Shown here: positions 29,937 to 40,171 of the stretch, piece by piece
Layout: the number at the start of each line of letters is the position of its first letter
Position numbering within the stretch: the stretch's first letter is position 1
Assembly: GCF_004402405.1 (NCBI RefSeq)
Contig: NZ_SOFE01000023.1
Span: forward strand, 494,297-558,296
Direction of reading: 5' to 3'
DNA: 64,000 nt
Source of the DNA: Cryobacterium levicorallinum
GTDB lineage: Bacteria; Actinomycetota; Actinomycetes; Actinomycetales; Microbacteriaceae
The notes under the pieces: model-generated
Told to the model about the DNA's origin: nothing
Databases searched by the model: none
What the model saw: the letters and a program-made list of their open reading frames with translations, nothing else
Made by a program: the position numbers and the translations under genes

Positions 29937-31533
29937 ATGAGCAACCTGGCGCTGGAGCTCACCCGGGTAGCGGTCGCTGTCGCCGCGCTCGGTGGCTCCA
30001 GTGCCGAGTTCGGCGGCCTGTCCGATGCGGCGGTGCTCGCGGCGCGTGGTCCGATCGCCGACCTGTTGCGGCTGAGCAATACGGTCGCGGCGTTGCTGGC
30101 AGGCACGATCGCGCGCAGGTCCAGGCCGGAGTTGGGTCAGTCGGGGTTGGCGGCGCGGTACGGGCTTCGTAACCCGACCCTGATGGTGCAAGACGCTACC
30201 GGGCTGAGCCGCATGGAGGCCGGCCGACTGCTGGCCGTGGGCGTACTGATGAACGACACCGAAACCGCTGAACGGCGGGCGGCCGATGCTGCCCGGGAGG
30301 CTGAGCTGGCCGCGCAGGTTGCCGCCGAAGCAGTGGCGGAAGCAGTGGCGGAAGCCGAGCGGGAGGCTGCACGGGCGGCTGCACGGGCGGCGGCGTAGGC
30401 AAAGTTGCACCCGGATCTGCCGCCGCTACCCGCGGCCGTGCCCCGCCGCGACTCGGACTCGTCAGCGCGTCAAGGACGACCCGCGCACCCTGGACCAAAT
30501 CGCCGCTGATTCCTTCACCCAGCTGCTCAAACTCGGCGCTGACGCCGACCCGAACACCATGTTCGGCGGCCGCCGCCCGGTCGTGCAGATCATCGTCACC
30601 AAACACGACCGCCCCACCACCATCCCCCACCCAATAGCCCGCCCGGCCGCTGGCCCTGCAAGCACAACGGGACCAGCCACTGGCCCTGTCCGCGCAGATG
30701 GCCCGATAACCGGGTCGGGCGCGCCGACTAGCACAGCACCCGCTCCGGTCGCCCCGACCGCGCCGACCGCGCCAGAAGCCCAGGCGACCGGGAGCACAGG
30801 GAGCAGCGATAGCACCGAAAACCCCGCGAACACTCGGGGCGCCGACAAGGCGCCGAGTGGCACATTGGCGGGCAGCGGAACGGGCCGGATGGCGGCCCCC
30901 GGGCGGAGCGCTGAAACCACAAGTTCTACCGAACGCGCTAGCTCCCACCCCGTTTTCGGCTACCTCGAGGGAAACCCGGCGCCGGTGTCGGCGGAGACGA
31001 TCGACCGGCACCTCTGTGACACCGGCTACCTCGCCATCTTGTTCAGTGAGTCCGGGCAACCACTCAACGTCGGACGAGAAGAACGTCTCTTCAACCGCGA
31101 GCAACGCCGGGCCCTCGCCGCGCGTGACGGCGGATGCCGCTGGCCCGGCTGCGACCAACCACCGTCGTGGACAGAGGCGCATCACATCGACATGTGGTCT
31201 GATCAAGGACTTTCCAACATCAACTTCGCCATAATGCTCTGTGCGCACCATCACCTGTTGCTGCACAACCGACATTGGAAGATCTATCTCCAGGGTGGCG
31301 AGTACTGGCTGCAACCCCCGGTCGAGATCGACCCGGAACAGACTTTGATCTACCTGCCCAGCCAGAACCCGCTCCTGCAGGCACCCGAACGGCTTGACCT
31401 TCCGACGCCGGCTACCCCCGCGACTGGTCGGGCAGATCGCGGCAAGTTACGGGATGGTGGTCTCGACGGGCTCGACCCGCGCACGGGGGACTACCCGCGA
31501 CCGGGCTACCCAAATGACGACTACCGAAACTGA
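29937..31533 (+). pseudogene. DUF222 / HNH endonuclease gene, disrupted
   Basis: The N-terminal DUF222 part (ATG at 29937, MSNLALELTRVAVAV; GLSRMEAGRLLAVG) is in one frame and is stopped by TAG at 30396-30398. The same frame then continues briefly with KLHPDLPPLPAAV. The rest appears in another frame from about 30465 (VKDDPRTLDQIAADSFTQLL) to 31533, ending with an intact HNH nuclease motif (CRWPGCDQPPSWTEAHHI, LCAHHHLLLH). Intact relatives carry over a hundred residues between these parts. So there is a nonsense codon plus a deletion or frameshift. Such genes occur in many copies in Microbacteriaceae. Residual HNH activity from the second frame cannot be excluded. Confidence 0.85.
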
Positions 31534-31683
31534 CCCTTCGCGTTGGCTGGTCTCCTGCGCCTGGTGCCGCCAGCTGCGCGTTATAAGGTTTCGGCCTCCA
31601 TCGCTCGTTCCTCGCGCCTCGACCAGAAAGACTCGCTGATCGAGGCACGAGCCTGCGAGCGTTCGAGATCCGGTCGCGATGCG

Positions 31684-32601
31684 TTAGAAGCCGAGGCGCC
31701 CGAGCTGCTTCGGGTCGCGCTGCCATTCCTTGGCGATCTTCACCCGCAGCGACAGAAAGACGCGCTTGCCGACGAGCGGTTCGATCTGTTTACGCGCGCG
31801 GGTACCGACATCCTTCAGCCGGCTGCCCGACTTGCCGATGATGATGCCCTTCTGGCTGTCTCGTTCGACGAACAGGTTGGCGTAAATCTCAACCAGTTCC
31901 TGGTCATCACGCTCGATGATGTCGTCGATGGTCACGGCGATCGAGTGCGGCAGCTCGTCGGTGACGCCCTCGAGGGCTGCCTCGCGAATGAACTCCGAGA
32001 TGCGCGACTCGAGGGTCTCGTCGGTGACGGTGTCGGCTGGGTAGAGCGGGGCATCCGCATGCGGCAGCAGGCGCAGGAGTTGGGTCGCCAGGGTGTCGAG
32101 CTGGATTCGGCTGGTCGAGGAGATCGGAACAATGGCCTCCCAATCCCGCAGCTGGGAGACGGCGAGCAGCTGATTGGCGACGTTGGTCTTGGAGGATGCA
32201 TCAATCTTGGTGACGATGGCGACCTTTTTGGCCCGCGGGAAGGCATCCAGTTGCTCGTTGATGAACTTATCTCCCGGGCCGATCGGCTCGTTGGCCGGGA
32301 TGCACAGGCCGATCACGTCGACGCCGGCCAGGGTCGCCGTGACCAGGCTGTTCAGGCGCTCACCGAGGAGGGTGCGCGGGCGGTGGATTCCGGGGGTGTC
32401 GACCAGAATGAGCTGGCCGTTCTTCTGGTGCACGATGCCCCGAATGGCGCGGCGGGTGGTCTGCGGCTTCGACGAGGTGATCGCGACCTTCTCCCCCACG
32501 AGTGCGTTCGTCAGGGTGGACTTTCCCACGTTGGGGCGTCCCACGAAGGAGACGAATCCCGCTCGGTAATCGGCGGGGTGCGCCGGTGTTGCTGCGGTCA
32601 T
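31684..32601 (-). CDS. era: GTPase Era
   Basis: Essential ribosome-assembly GTPase acting on the 3' end of 16S rRNA. It has 305 residues: G1 [10 protein letters not shown]3 DTPG, G4 TKID, then a C-terminal KH RNA-binding domain ([17 protein letters not shown]). It starts at the ATG at 32601, overlapping the CBS-protein stop by 4 bases. It is the last gene of the hrcA-led cluster. Confidence 0.97.
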   Translation of the reverse strand: MTAATPAHPADYRAGFVSFVGRPNVGKSTLTNALVGEKVAITSSKPQTTRRAIRGIVHQKNGQLILVDTPGIHRPRTLLGERLNSLVTATLAGVDVIGLCIPANEPIGPGDKFINEQLDAFPRAKKVAIVTKIDASSKTNVANQLLAVSQLRDWEAIVPISSTSRIQLDTLATQLLRLLPHADAPLYPADTVTDETLESRISEFIREAALEGVTDELPHSIAVTIDDIIERDDQELVEIYANLFVERDSQKGIIIGKSGSRLKDVGTRARKQIEPLVGKRVFLSLRVKIAKEWQRDPKQLGRLGF

Positions 32602-33929
32602 GACCGTTCTCCTTCATCATCAGACACTGTGCTACGGTTCGTTCCCGTGAGAAATGCGGTCTGCGCATCAATCAGCGCGTCGTCGCGCTCCACCAGCACG
32701 GTGCTGATGCGCTTACGACGACCTTCGGTGCGTTCGGCGGTGAGGTTCAACCCGCTCACCGAGGCGACCGAGCCGGCGACGGGCAGTCGCCCGAGCGCCT
32801 TGGCCAAAAGACCACCGACCGAGTCGACATCATCGTCGTCGAGCTCGAGACCGAAGAGTTCCCCGAGCTCGTCGACCGGCAGTCGGGCGCTGACCCGAAA
32901 ATGCCCATCACCAAGGTCTTCGAACTCGACCACATCGCGGTCGTACTCATCCGAGATATCGCCGACGAGCTCCTCGATCAAATCCTCGAGGGTGACCAGT
33001 CCGGCGATGCCGCCGTACTCGTCAACGACCATGGCCAGGTGGTTGGACTCAAGCTGCATCTGCCGCAGCATATCGTCGGCTTTCTTGGATTCCGGCACGA
33101 ACACGGCCGGACGTGCGAGTTCGGCGACCGTCAGCTGCAGGGCATTGATCGGGCGTTCAAAGACCAGCCGGGCAACGTCGCGCAGGTAAAGGATGCCGGC
33201 GACGTCGTCGACCTCGCCGCCCCGAACGGGCACGCGCGAGGTACCGCTGCTCAGGAACAGGCCCATGGCCGCGTCAATGCTCGCGTCGGCGTCGATGGTG
33301 ATCATGTCGGTGCGGGGAATCATGAGCTCCCGCACGACAGTGTCGCTGAACTCAAAAATTGAGTGGATGAGCTCGCGGTCGTCCTCCTCGATTACGTCGA
33401 GTTCGGTGGCCTCGTCGACCATGCTGAGCAGCTGGTCTTCGGAGGTGAAGGTCGCCAGCTTGGTGCGGCCGGGGGTGACGCGGTTTCCGAGGGCGACCAG
33501 GGCGTTCGCGATCGGTCCGAGCAGAACGCGCGCAACATGCACGAGCAACGCGGTGGCCGTCAGCAGAGCGACCGGATGCGCCCGCCCGACACTGCGCGGA
33601 CTGGCACCGACCAGCACAAACGAAACCGAGGTCATGATCAGCGCCGACAGCACCAGCGCGAGCCACAGGGCCTCGATGGTGGTCGCAAAAACGAGGGTCA
33701 CCAAGACCGCCGCCGTGGTCTCGGCTGTAATGCGAATAAAGTTAATCGCATTCAGGTGCGCGCCGGTGTCCTCGGCGATCGCGCGGAGCGACCGTTTCGC
33801 CCGCCGCGTCGGCACCAGGCCGACAATATCGGCCCGGGATTGGGTCGTGATCGCCGCGTCGACGGCGGCCATCAGACCGGCAAACACGACCAGAACCACG
33901 GCCGCGTAAATAAACCACACGATGTGCAT
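32598..33929 (-). CDS. HlyC/CorC family membrane protein (DUF21-CBS-CorC)
   Basis: A 443-residue protein of the CNNM/CorC type, linked to Mg2+/Co2+ efflux. It has an N-terminal DUF21 domain with three to four membrane segments (residues ~1-190), a tandem CBS pair (about 210-330, with [10 protein letters not shown] and [23 protein letters not shown]) and a C-terminal transporter-associated CorC domain ([18 protein letters not shown]). It overlaps ybeY by one base and era by 4, as in many actinobacteria. The transported ion is inferred from the family. Confidence 0.93.
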   Translation of the reverse strand: MHIVWFIYAAVVLVVFAGLMAAVDAAITTQSRADIVGLVPTRRAKRSLRAIAEDTGAHLNAINFIRITAETTAAVLVTLVFATTIEALWLALVLSALIMTSVSFVLVGASPRSVGRAHPVALLTATALLVHVARVLLGPIANALVALGNRVTPGRTKLATFTSEDQLLSMVDEATELDVIEEDDRELIHSIFEFSDTVVRELMIPRTDMITIDADASIDAAMGLFLSSGTSRVPVRGGEVDDVAGILYLRDVARLVFERPINALQLTVAELARPAVFVPESKKADDMLRQMQLESNHLAMVVDEYGGIAGLVTLEDLIEELVGDISDEYDRDVVEFEDLGDGHFRVSARLPVDELGELFGLELDDDDVDSVGGLLAKALGRLPVAGSVASVSGLNLTAERTEGRRKRISTVLVERDDALIDAQTAFLTGTNRSTVSDDEGERS

Positions 33930-34389
33930 CAGGGGCGTTGTCGTTCCTGCATGGCAAAACCGATGAGAATGTCGCGCTGAATGCCGAACATTTCCTTCTC
34001 TTCGGCCGGTTCGGCGTGGTCGAAGCCGAGCAAGTGCAGCACGCCGTGCGTGGTCAGTAGCAGTAGCTCATCGAGGGTGCTGTGTCCGGCGGTTTCAGCC
34101 TGCTCCTTGGCGACCTGCGGGCAGAGCACGATATCGCCGAGCAATCCGGGCGGGGTCTCCTGCTCCTCGGTACCGGGGCGTAGTTCGTCCATCGGAAAGC
34201 TCAGAACGTCGGTGGGGCCCGGCTCATCCATCCACTGCACGTGCAGCTGCTCCATGGCACCCTCGTCGACCAGCACAATGGCGAGTTCGGCGTCGGCGTG
34301 CACGTGCATGGTGTCGAGCGCGAAGGCAGCGAGGCGCTGAATGGCGGCCTCATCGACCGGGATGGTCGACTCGTTGTTGATTTCGATGC

Positions 34390-34393
<4 letters not shown>
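33929..34393 (-). CDS. ybeY: Endoribonuclease YbeY
   Basis: Metal-dependent RNase for 16S rRNA 3'-end maturation and ribosome quality control. It has 154 residues, with the zinc motif HGVLHLLGFDH (HxxxHxxGxxH pattern) near the C-terminus and DVLSFPMDE in the middle. It overlaps phoH by 4 bases and lies in the conserved phoH-ybeY-CBS-era block. Confidence 0.96.
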
Positions 34394-35461
<1,068 letters not shown>

Positions 35462-35475
<14 letters not shown>

Positions 35476-35839
35476 GCGAGTCCTCCCCCAGCTGATCAGA
35501 CGCTTCGGGGCTGCCGAGCACGTGCGCGTGCACGTGGAAGACGGTCTGGCCGGCAGCCGCCCCGGTGTTGAACACCAGACGGAACTGTCCGTTGGTGCGT
35601 TCGGCCGCGATCTGCTCGGCCACGGCGACGAGTTCGGCGAGCAGGGTGGGATTGCCGGCGGCGAGCTCGACCACGTTTTGATACTGAGGGTCTTTCGTGG
35701 TGACGACAACGTGCACCGGGGCTTTGGGTGCAATGTCGAGGAAAGCGATAATGCGCTCGGTTTCGGCCACGATCGTCGCCGGAATCTCACGCGCGATGAT
35801 GCGGCTGAAAATGGTCGGTTGGGCGACGGAAGAAGACAT
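35462..35839 (-). CDS. HIT family hydrolase
   Basis: A 125-residue histidine-triad nucleotide-binding protein of the HinT type (purine nucleoside phosphoramidase activity in the family). The triad FHVHAHVLG puts His102, His104 and His106 at the active site; the N-terminal TIFSRIIAREIPA motif is typical of this subgroup. The start is ATG at 35839. It lies between rsmE and phoH in the hrcA-led cluster. Confidence 0.95.
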
Positions 35840-35890
35840 ACCTCTATCTTAAGCGGCGCTATCAGCGGCACGCACTACCAACGGCACGCT

Positions 35891-36631
35891 CTACCAGCGA
35901 CCCAAAGTTGCATTGAGGATTGCGAGGGCGGCTGGCCCCGCGGTCGATGTGCGCAGCACGGTGTCGCCGAGGCGTACCTGGCTCGCGCCGGCCTGCTCAA
36001 GCAGGAGCAGTTCGGCCGGCGATATTCCGCCCTCGGGGCCGACGACGAGCAGAATGTCGCGGTCGTCGGTGGGGACGGCCACCTCGGTGAGGCGACCGGT
36101 TGCGGTCGGGTCGAGCAGCAGCATCCGTGTCGTGGCGGCCAAAACGGCCAGCTGCTTGGTGCTGGTCAGCTGGGCGACATCGGGCAGCCAAGCCCGGATC
36201 GACTGTTTGCTGGCCTCACGCAGGATGCTGCTCCAGCGTTCGTGGCCTTTGGCGATCTTCGCGCCCTCCCACTTGGTGATGGAGCGGGCTGCGGACCACG
36301 GGATGACGCCGTCGACGCCGAGTTCGGTGGCGGCCTGAATGGCCAGTTCGTCCCGGTCACCCTTGGCGAGGGCCTGCACCAAGCGGATGCGCGGCGTCGC
36401 CGCCGCAGTCTCGCTCGCGTCATCGACGCGCAGGGTCAACTGCAAAGCGTCCGCCGTCAGCACGGCTCCCTCCAGCAGCAACCCGGCCCCATTACCGAGG
36501 CGGAGCCGGTCCCCGGGGCGCACCCGGCTCACCGTGACCGCGTGCCGCGCCTCGTCGCCGTCCACGGTGACCACCTGCCCCGGGCGGCACTGCTCCGCCC
36601 GGAGCGTTTCTTGCAGGTAGAAATGTGCCAC
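35891..36631 (-). CDS. rsmE: 16S rRNA (uracil1498-N3)-methyltransferase
   Basis: SPOUT-class methyltransferase acting on U1498 of 16S rRNA. It has 246 residues: an N-terminal PUA-like domain (HFYLQETLRAEQCR, VSRVRPGDRL) and the C-terminal trefoil-knot with VVGPEGGISPAEL and VRLGDTVLRTSTAGPAAL. The start lies 1 bp downstream of the dnaJ stop, so it is co-transcribed. Confidence 0.96.
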   Translation of the reverse strand: MAHFYLQETLRAEQCRPGQVVTVDGDEARHAVTVSRVRPGDRLRLGNGAGLLLEGAVLTADALQLTLRVDDASETAAATPRIRLVQALAKGDRDELAIQAATELGVDGVIPWSAARSITKWEGAKIAKGHERWSSILREASKQSIRAWLPDVAQLTSTKQLAVLAATTRMLLLDPTATGRLTEVAVPTDDRDILLVVGPEGGISPAELLLLEQAGASQVRLGDTVLRTSTAGPAALAILNATLGRW

Positions 36632-36632
36632 G

Positions 36633-37736
36633 TCAGCCGAGGAACCGGTCGCGCAGCTTCGCGAACAAGCCCTGCTGGTACTGGCTCAGGGTCGGCGCCG
36701 GAGCCGCGTAGCGGGCTGCGAACTGTTCGATCAGGTCGCGTTCCTTGTGGTCGAGCTTGGTCGGGGTGAGCACGTGGATGCCGACCTTGAGGTCGCCGCG
36801 GCCACTGCCGCGCAGCTTAGTGATTCCGCGATCCTTGATCGTGAGTACCTCGGAGCTCTGCGATCCGGGGCGAATCTCTACCTCGATGTCGCCGTCGAGA
36901 GCCTTGACGGTCACGGTGGTGCCGAGAATCGCACTGGTCATCGGCACGTCGAGCGAGCACATTAGGTCGTCGCCGTCACGGCTGAACACGTCGTGATGGC
37001 GCACCTTCATCTCCAGGTACAGGTCCCCATTGGGACCGGCAGCCGGGCCGGCTTCGCCGCTGCCGGGCATCTGCAGGCGCAGGCCGGTGTCGACGCCGGC
37101 CGGAATATCGACCGGAACGGTGCGGCGGGCGCGAATGCGGCCCTGACCGGAGCAGGTCATGCACGGGGTGGCGATGATGGTGCCGTAACCGCGGCAGGAA
37201 CCGCACGGGCTGGACGTCATCACGTTCCCGAGCAGGGAGCGCACGGCGCGCTGGATGCTGCCCGTGCCGTGGCAGATGTCGCAGGTGATCGGCGCGGTGC
37301 CGGGCGCGCAACAGGAGCCCTTGCAGGTCTCACAGACGATCGCCGTGTCGACCTCCAGGTCGCGGTGCGTGCCGAAGATGACCTCGTCGAGGTCGAGGTC
37401 GACTCGAATCAGAGCGTCCTGGCCGCGTTCGCGGCGCGAGCGCGGACCACGGCTGCTCCCGCCGCCGCCGAAGAAGGTCTCGAAGATGTCGCCGAAGTTG
37501 CCGAAGTTCTGCCCGTCGAAGCCGCCGTTCTGGCCGCCGCCCTGGTCGTACTTCTGGCGCTGCTTGGCGTCGCTCAGCACGTCATAGGCGTGTGTGATGC
37601 TCTTGAACCGTTCGGATGCTTCGGCGCCGGGGTTCACGTCGGGGTGCAGCTCGCGGGCGAGGCGACGGTACGCCTTCTTGATTTGGTCGGTGGTTGCGTC
37701 GCGGTCAACGCCAAGCGCTTCGTAATGGTCAGCCAA
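36633..37736 (-). CDS. dnaJ: Chaperone protein DnaJ
   Basis: Co-chaperone that stimulates DnaK. It has 367 residues: J-domain with HPD at 31-33, a Gly/Phe-rich linker (~70-110), the zinc-binding cysteine repeats ([32 protein letters not shown]) and the C-terminal substrate domains. This is the DnaJ2 type that follows hrcA in actinobacteria. The hrcA-dnaJ gap holds a 16-bp tandem repeat. Regulation by HrcA through CIRCE is expected. Confidence 0.97.
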   Translation of the reverse strand: MADHYEALGVDRDATTDQIKKAYRRLARELHPDVNPGAEASERFKSITHAYDVLSDAKQRQKYDQGGGQNGGFDGQNFGNFGDIFETFFGGGGSSRGPRSRRERGQDALIRVDLDLDEVIFGTHRDLEVDTAIVCETCKGSCCAPGTAPITCDICHGTGSIQRAVRSLLGNVMTSSPCGSCRGYGTIIATPCMTCSGQGRIRARRTVPVDIPAGVDTGLRLQMPGSGEAGPAAGPNGDLYLEMKVRHHDVFSRDGDDLMCSLDVPMTSAILGTTVTVKALDGDIEVEIRPGSQSSEVLTIKDRGITKLRGSGRGDLKVGIHVLTPTKLDHKERDLIEQFAARYAAPAPTLSQYQQGLFAKLRDRFLG

Positions 37737-37773
37737 AGGTGGCTCTCCTTGATTTTTTTATGATGGTTGTTCG

Positions 37774-37853
37774 AAATGGCACAGAGCCTAAATGGCACAG
37801 AGTCGAAATGGCACAGAGCCTAAATGGCACAGAGTCTAAATGGTACAGATTTC
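37774..37853. repeat. Five-copy 16-bp tandem repeat between hrcA and dnaJ
   Basis: Five consecutive units of AAATGGCACAGAG(C/T)C(T/G) run from 37774 to 37853. Copies 1 and 3 are identical, copies 2 and 4 nearly so, giving a 32-bp super-period; copy 5 is degenerate. The last copy reaches into the hrcA stop codon, and the array would lie in the dnaJ 5' untranslated part of the hrcA-dnaJ mRNA. Confidence 0.95.
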
Positions 37854-38871
37854 AGGTCTCGCCGAGCAGGCGGGAGAGGTACCGGGCGACGGCGCGTACG
37901 GCCGCCATATTGTTGGAATAGTCCATGCGGGTCGGCCCGAGCACGCCCAGCCGGGCCAGGTTGCCGCCTGCGGTATAGCCGCTGGTCAGCACGCTCGCTT
38001 CCGGTAGGCCGAAGGCCGCATTCTCCCGGCCGATACTCACCGAAACGCCGTGCTGGTCGGTCTCCATCTCGCCGAACAGCCGCAGCAGCACGACCTGTTC
38101 TTCGATGGCTTCGAGTACCGGATAGATGCTGCCGGAGAAGTCGTCTTCGGTGCGCACCAGGTTTGCGGCCCCGGCCATGACGAGCTTCTCCTGACGGTTG
38201 GCCCCGACCTGGTCGGCGACGGTGCGCGTGATCAGGTCGACGATCGGCTGCAGCGCCGGCGATCCCGGCCAGACGCTCACGGCGAGGGCAACGCTCGCCT
38301 CGGCCATGCCCAGTCCAACGACCGTGACGTTGAGTCGGGCGCGCAGTTCGCCGAGCGTCTGCTCGTCGAATGCTCGCGGCAGGTCGATGACTCGCTGCTC
38401 GACCCCGCCGGAATCGGTGATCAGCACCGACAGGATGCGCGTCTCGGTCAGCGGCACTAACTCGATGTGCCGAACCCTGGCGCGGGACAGCGAGGGGTAT
38501 TGCACGAGCGCGACCTGGTGGGTGAGCTGCGAGAGCAAACGCACGCTGCGCACGAGCACCTCGTCGAGGTCGGCGGAGTGACCCAGGAAAGTTTCAATGG
38601 CCTGACGCTGGGCCGGGGTCAGCGGACGCAGGTCGGCCAGGTGGTCGACGAAGACCCGGTACCCCTTATCCGTCGGGATGCGCCCCGAGGAGGTGTGCGG
38701 CGCCGCGATGAGCTCTTCTTCTTCGAGCAGGGCCATGTCGTTGCGAATGGTCGCGGCGGAAACACCGAAGGAATGCCGGTCGACGATGGATTTGGAGCCG
38801 ACGGGTTCGCGGGACGCGACGTAGTCCTGCACGATGACGCGCAGCACATCGAGCCCACGGTCGGAAACCAT
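37852..38871 (-). CDS. hrcA: Heat-inducible transcription repressor HrcA
   Basis: CIRCE-binding repressor of class I heat-shock genes. The ATG at 38871 (MVSDRGLDVLRV) gives 339 residues; an in-frame ATG at 38907 would add 12, but the shorter form matches family starts. The N-terminal winged helix includes REPVGSKSIVDRHSFGVSAATIRNDMA and SSGRIPTDKGYR; the C-terminal part is a GAF-like domain. A CIRCE operator lies about 100 bp upstream, so the gene is autoregulated. Confidence 0.96.
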   Translation of the reverse strand: MVSDRGLDVLRVIVQDYVASREPVGSKSIVDRHSFGVSAATIRNDMALLEEEELIAAPHTSSGRIPTDKGYRVFVDHLADLRPLTPAQRQAIETFLGHSADLDEVLVRSVRLLSQLTHQVALVQYPSLSRARVRHIELVPLTETRILSVLITDSGGVEQRVIDLPRAFDEQTLGELRARLNVTVVGLGMAEASVALAVSVWPGSPALQPIVDLITRTVADQVGANRQEKLVMAGAANLVRTEDDFSGSIYPVLEAIEEQVVLLRLFGEMETDQHGVSVSIGRENAAFGLPEASVLTSGYTAGGNLARLGVLGPTRMDYSNNMAAVRAVARYLSRLLGET

Positions 38872-38971
38872 TTCGCCCGCCTTCCTCTTTTTCCGGTCCA
38901 GCTTCAATTAAGCGGATGCCCCGGGTCGGCGCGCGTCAAGCGCACCGGAACGCAGGTTTGCCGGCACGTCG

Positions 38972-38998
38972 TTGGCACTCGCATCCACTGACTGCCAA
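38972..38998 (-). promoter_or_regulatory. CIRCE operator for hrcA-dnaJ
   Basis: TTGGCACTC, a 9-base spacer, then GACTGCCAA, against the CIRCE consensus TTAGCACTC-N9-GAGTGCTAA. Arm length and spacer are exact, with only a few substitutions. A TAGTAT on the minus strand (38998-39003) adjoins it and could be the -10 of the hrcA promoter, so HrcA binding would block transcription start. Confidence 0.85.
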
Positions 38999-39109
38999 TA
39001 CTATCGCGACCGGCCGTGTTCCGGCTGAGCGCACCCATTGCCAGTATCGCGAACCGAGGGTTTAATTACCGCTATACGCTCCCCCCGGAGTTCAGTGAAA
39101 GGCACGATC

Positions 39110-39583
39110 ATGAGCGATCCACAGGCACAACCTCCCGGTGATTCCAACTACCGTGACCCTAATGCTGGGCAGCCGCCGTATGGCCAGCAGCCCGGTACGG
39201 GCAGCCCATACGGCACCCCTACAGCCGCAGCCCCACTCTCGGAGGCCGACGACCGACAATGGGCCTCGTTTGCGCACCTCGGCGGCATCCTGAGCTTTCT
39301 TCCGTCGCTGATCATTTGGCTGGTCTTCAAGGACCGCGGCCGCCTCACCAATACCGAAGCGAAGGAGGCGCTCAACTTTCAGATCACCCTCGTGATCGGA
39401 TACGTCGCGATAAATGTCGTCTCGTTCATCCTGGCGATCGTCACCTTCGGAATCGGCGGCCTGCTCATCGGCCTGACCTGGCTGCTCTGGGTGGCCGGAG
39501 TCATCTTTTCGATCATTGGGTTTCTGAAGGCCAAGGACGGCCAGAACTACCGGTATCCGGTCGCGATTCGCCTGATCAAGTAG
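39110..39583 (+). CDS. DUF4870 family membrane protein
   Basis: A 157-residue protein. The ATG at 39110 follows a GAAAGG site; residues 1-45 are Pro/Gly/Tyr/Gln-rich (PYGQQPGTGSPYG), then SEADDRQWASFAHLGGIL begins the DUF4870 domain with three hydrophobic segments (~52-70, ~90-115, ~118-140). The family is of unknown function and is common in stress-linked membrane proteins. Divergent from hrcA, with a paralogue immediately downstream. Confidence 0.92.
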   Translation: MSDPQAQPPGDSNYRDPNAGQPPYGQQPGTGSPYGTPTAAAPLSEADDRQWASFAHLGGILSFLPSLIIWLVFKDRGRLTNTEAKEALNFQITLVIGYVAINVVSFILAIVTFGIGGLLIGLTWLLWVAGVIFSIIGFLKAKDGQNYRYPVAIRLIK

Positions 39584-39754
39584 CGCGCGGCCCGGTCCAA
39601 TACGCATCTCGGACGGTTAGTCTGGAGGGGTCTGGCCTGGCTTGTCCGACCCCACACAGTGCTATTGCACGCAGTGGTTCTTCCCTGGATGTCGTCGGCA
39701 ACCCATCGCCAGATCCACCGCGACCAAACCGACCACGCTCGAACAGGAGACCGC

Positions 39755-40162
39755 ATGTCCGAGAACGATTCACGCACAAATCCGTACGAATCCACCCCGC
39801 CGCAAAACCCGTACGCGCAGAGCGTCCCGCCGGCGCCGATGAGTCCGGCCGACGAGAAGATGTGGGCGACCCTGATTCACGTCGGCGGTATCCTCTTCGC
39901 CTTTGTTCCCGCACTCATCGGCTATCTCGTGCTGCGCGATCGTGGGCCGTTCATTCGTGCCCACAGTGCGACGGCTTTGAACTTTCAGATCACCCTGATG
40001 ATCGTTTATGTGGTGGGCACCGCGTTGACGGCGATCCTGATCGGCTACCTGATTGTGCCGGTGGCCTGGGTGCTCGGCATCATCTTCTCGATCCTCGCCG
40101 CACTCGCGGCCAACCGCGGCCAAGGGTATTCCTACCCGCTGACCATCAGATTTTTCAGCTAG
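39755..40162 (+). CDS. DUF4870 family membrane protein (second copy)
   Basis: A 135-residue paralogue of the preceding gene. It starts at the ATG at 39755 with CAGGAGAC upstream. A Pro-rich N-terminus (STPPQNPYAQSVPPAP) leads to SPADEKMWATLIHVGGILFAF and three hydrophobic segments; the shared LNFQIT core shows both came from a duplication. The function is unknown. It ends 10 bp before the convergent hemW stop. Confidence 0.92.
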   Translation: MSENDSRTNPYESTPPQNPYAQSVPPAPMSPADEKMWATLIHVGGILFAFVPALIGYLVLRDRGPFIRAHSATALNFQITLMIVYVVGTALTAILIGYLIVPVAWVLGIIFSILAALAANRGQGYSYPLTIRFFS

Positions 40163-40171
40163 CGCACGCTC

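Noticed and set aside
30196..31314. 372-residue minus-strand ORF opposite the DUF222/HNH gene
   Set aside because: The plus strand carries the HNH motif; the minus reading is Arg/Pro/Ala-rich without motifs.
37774..37853. CRISPR-like array
   Set aside because: Units are directly adjacent 16-mers without spacers, and no cas genes are near.
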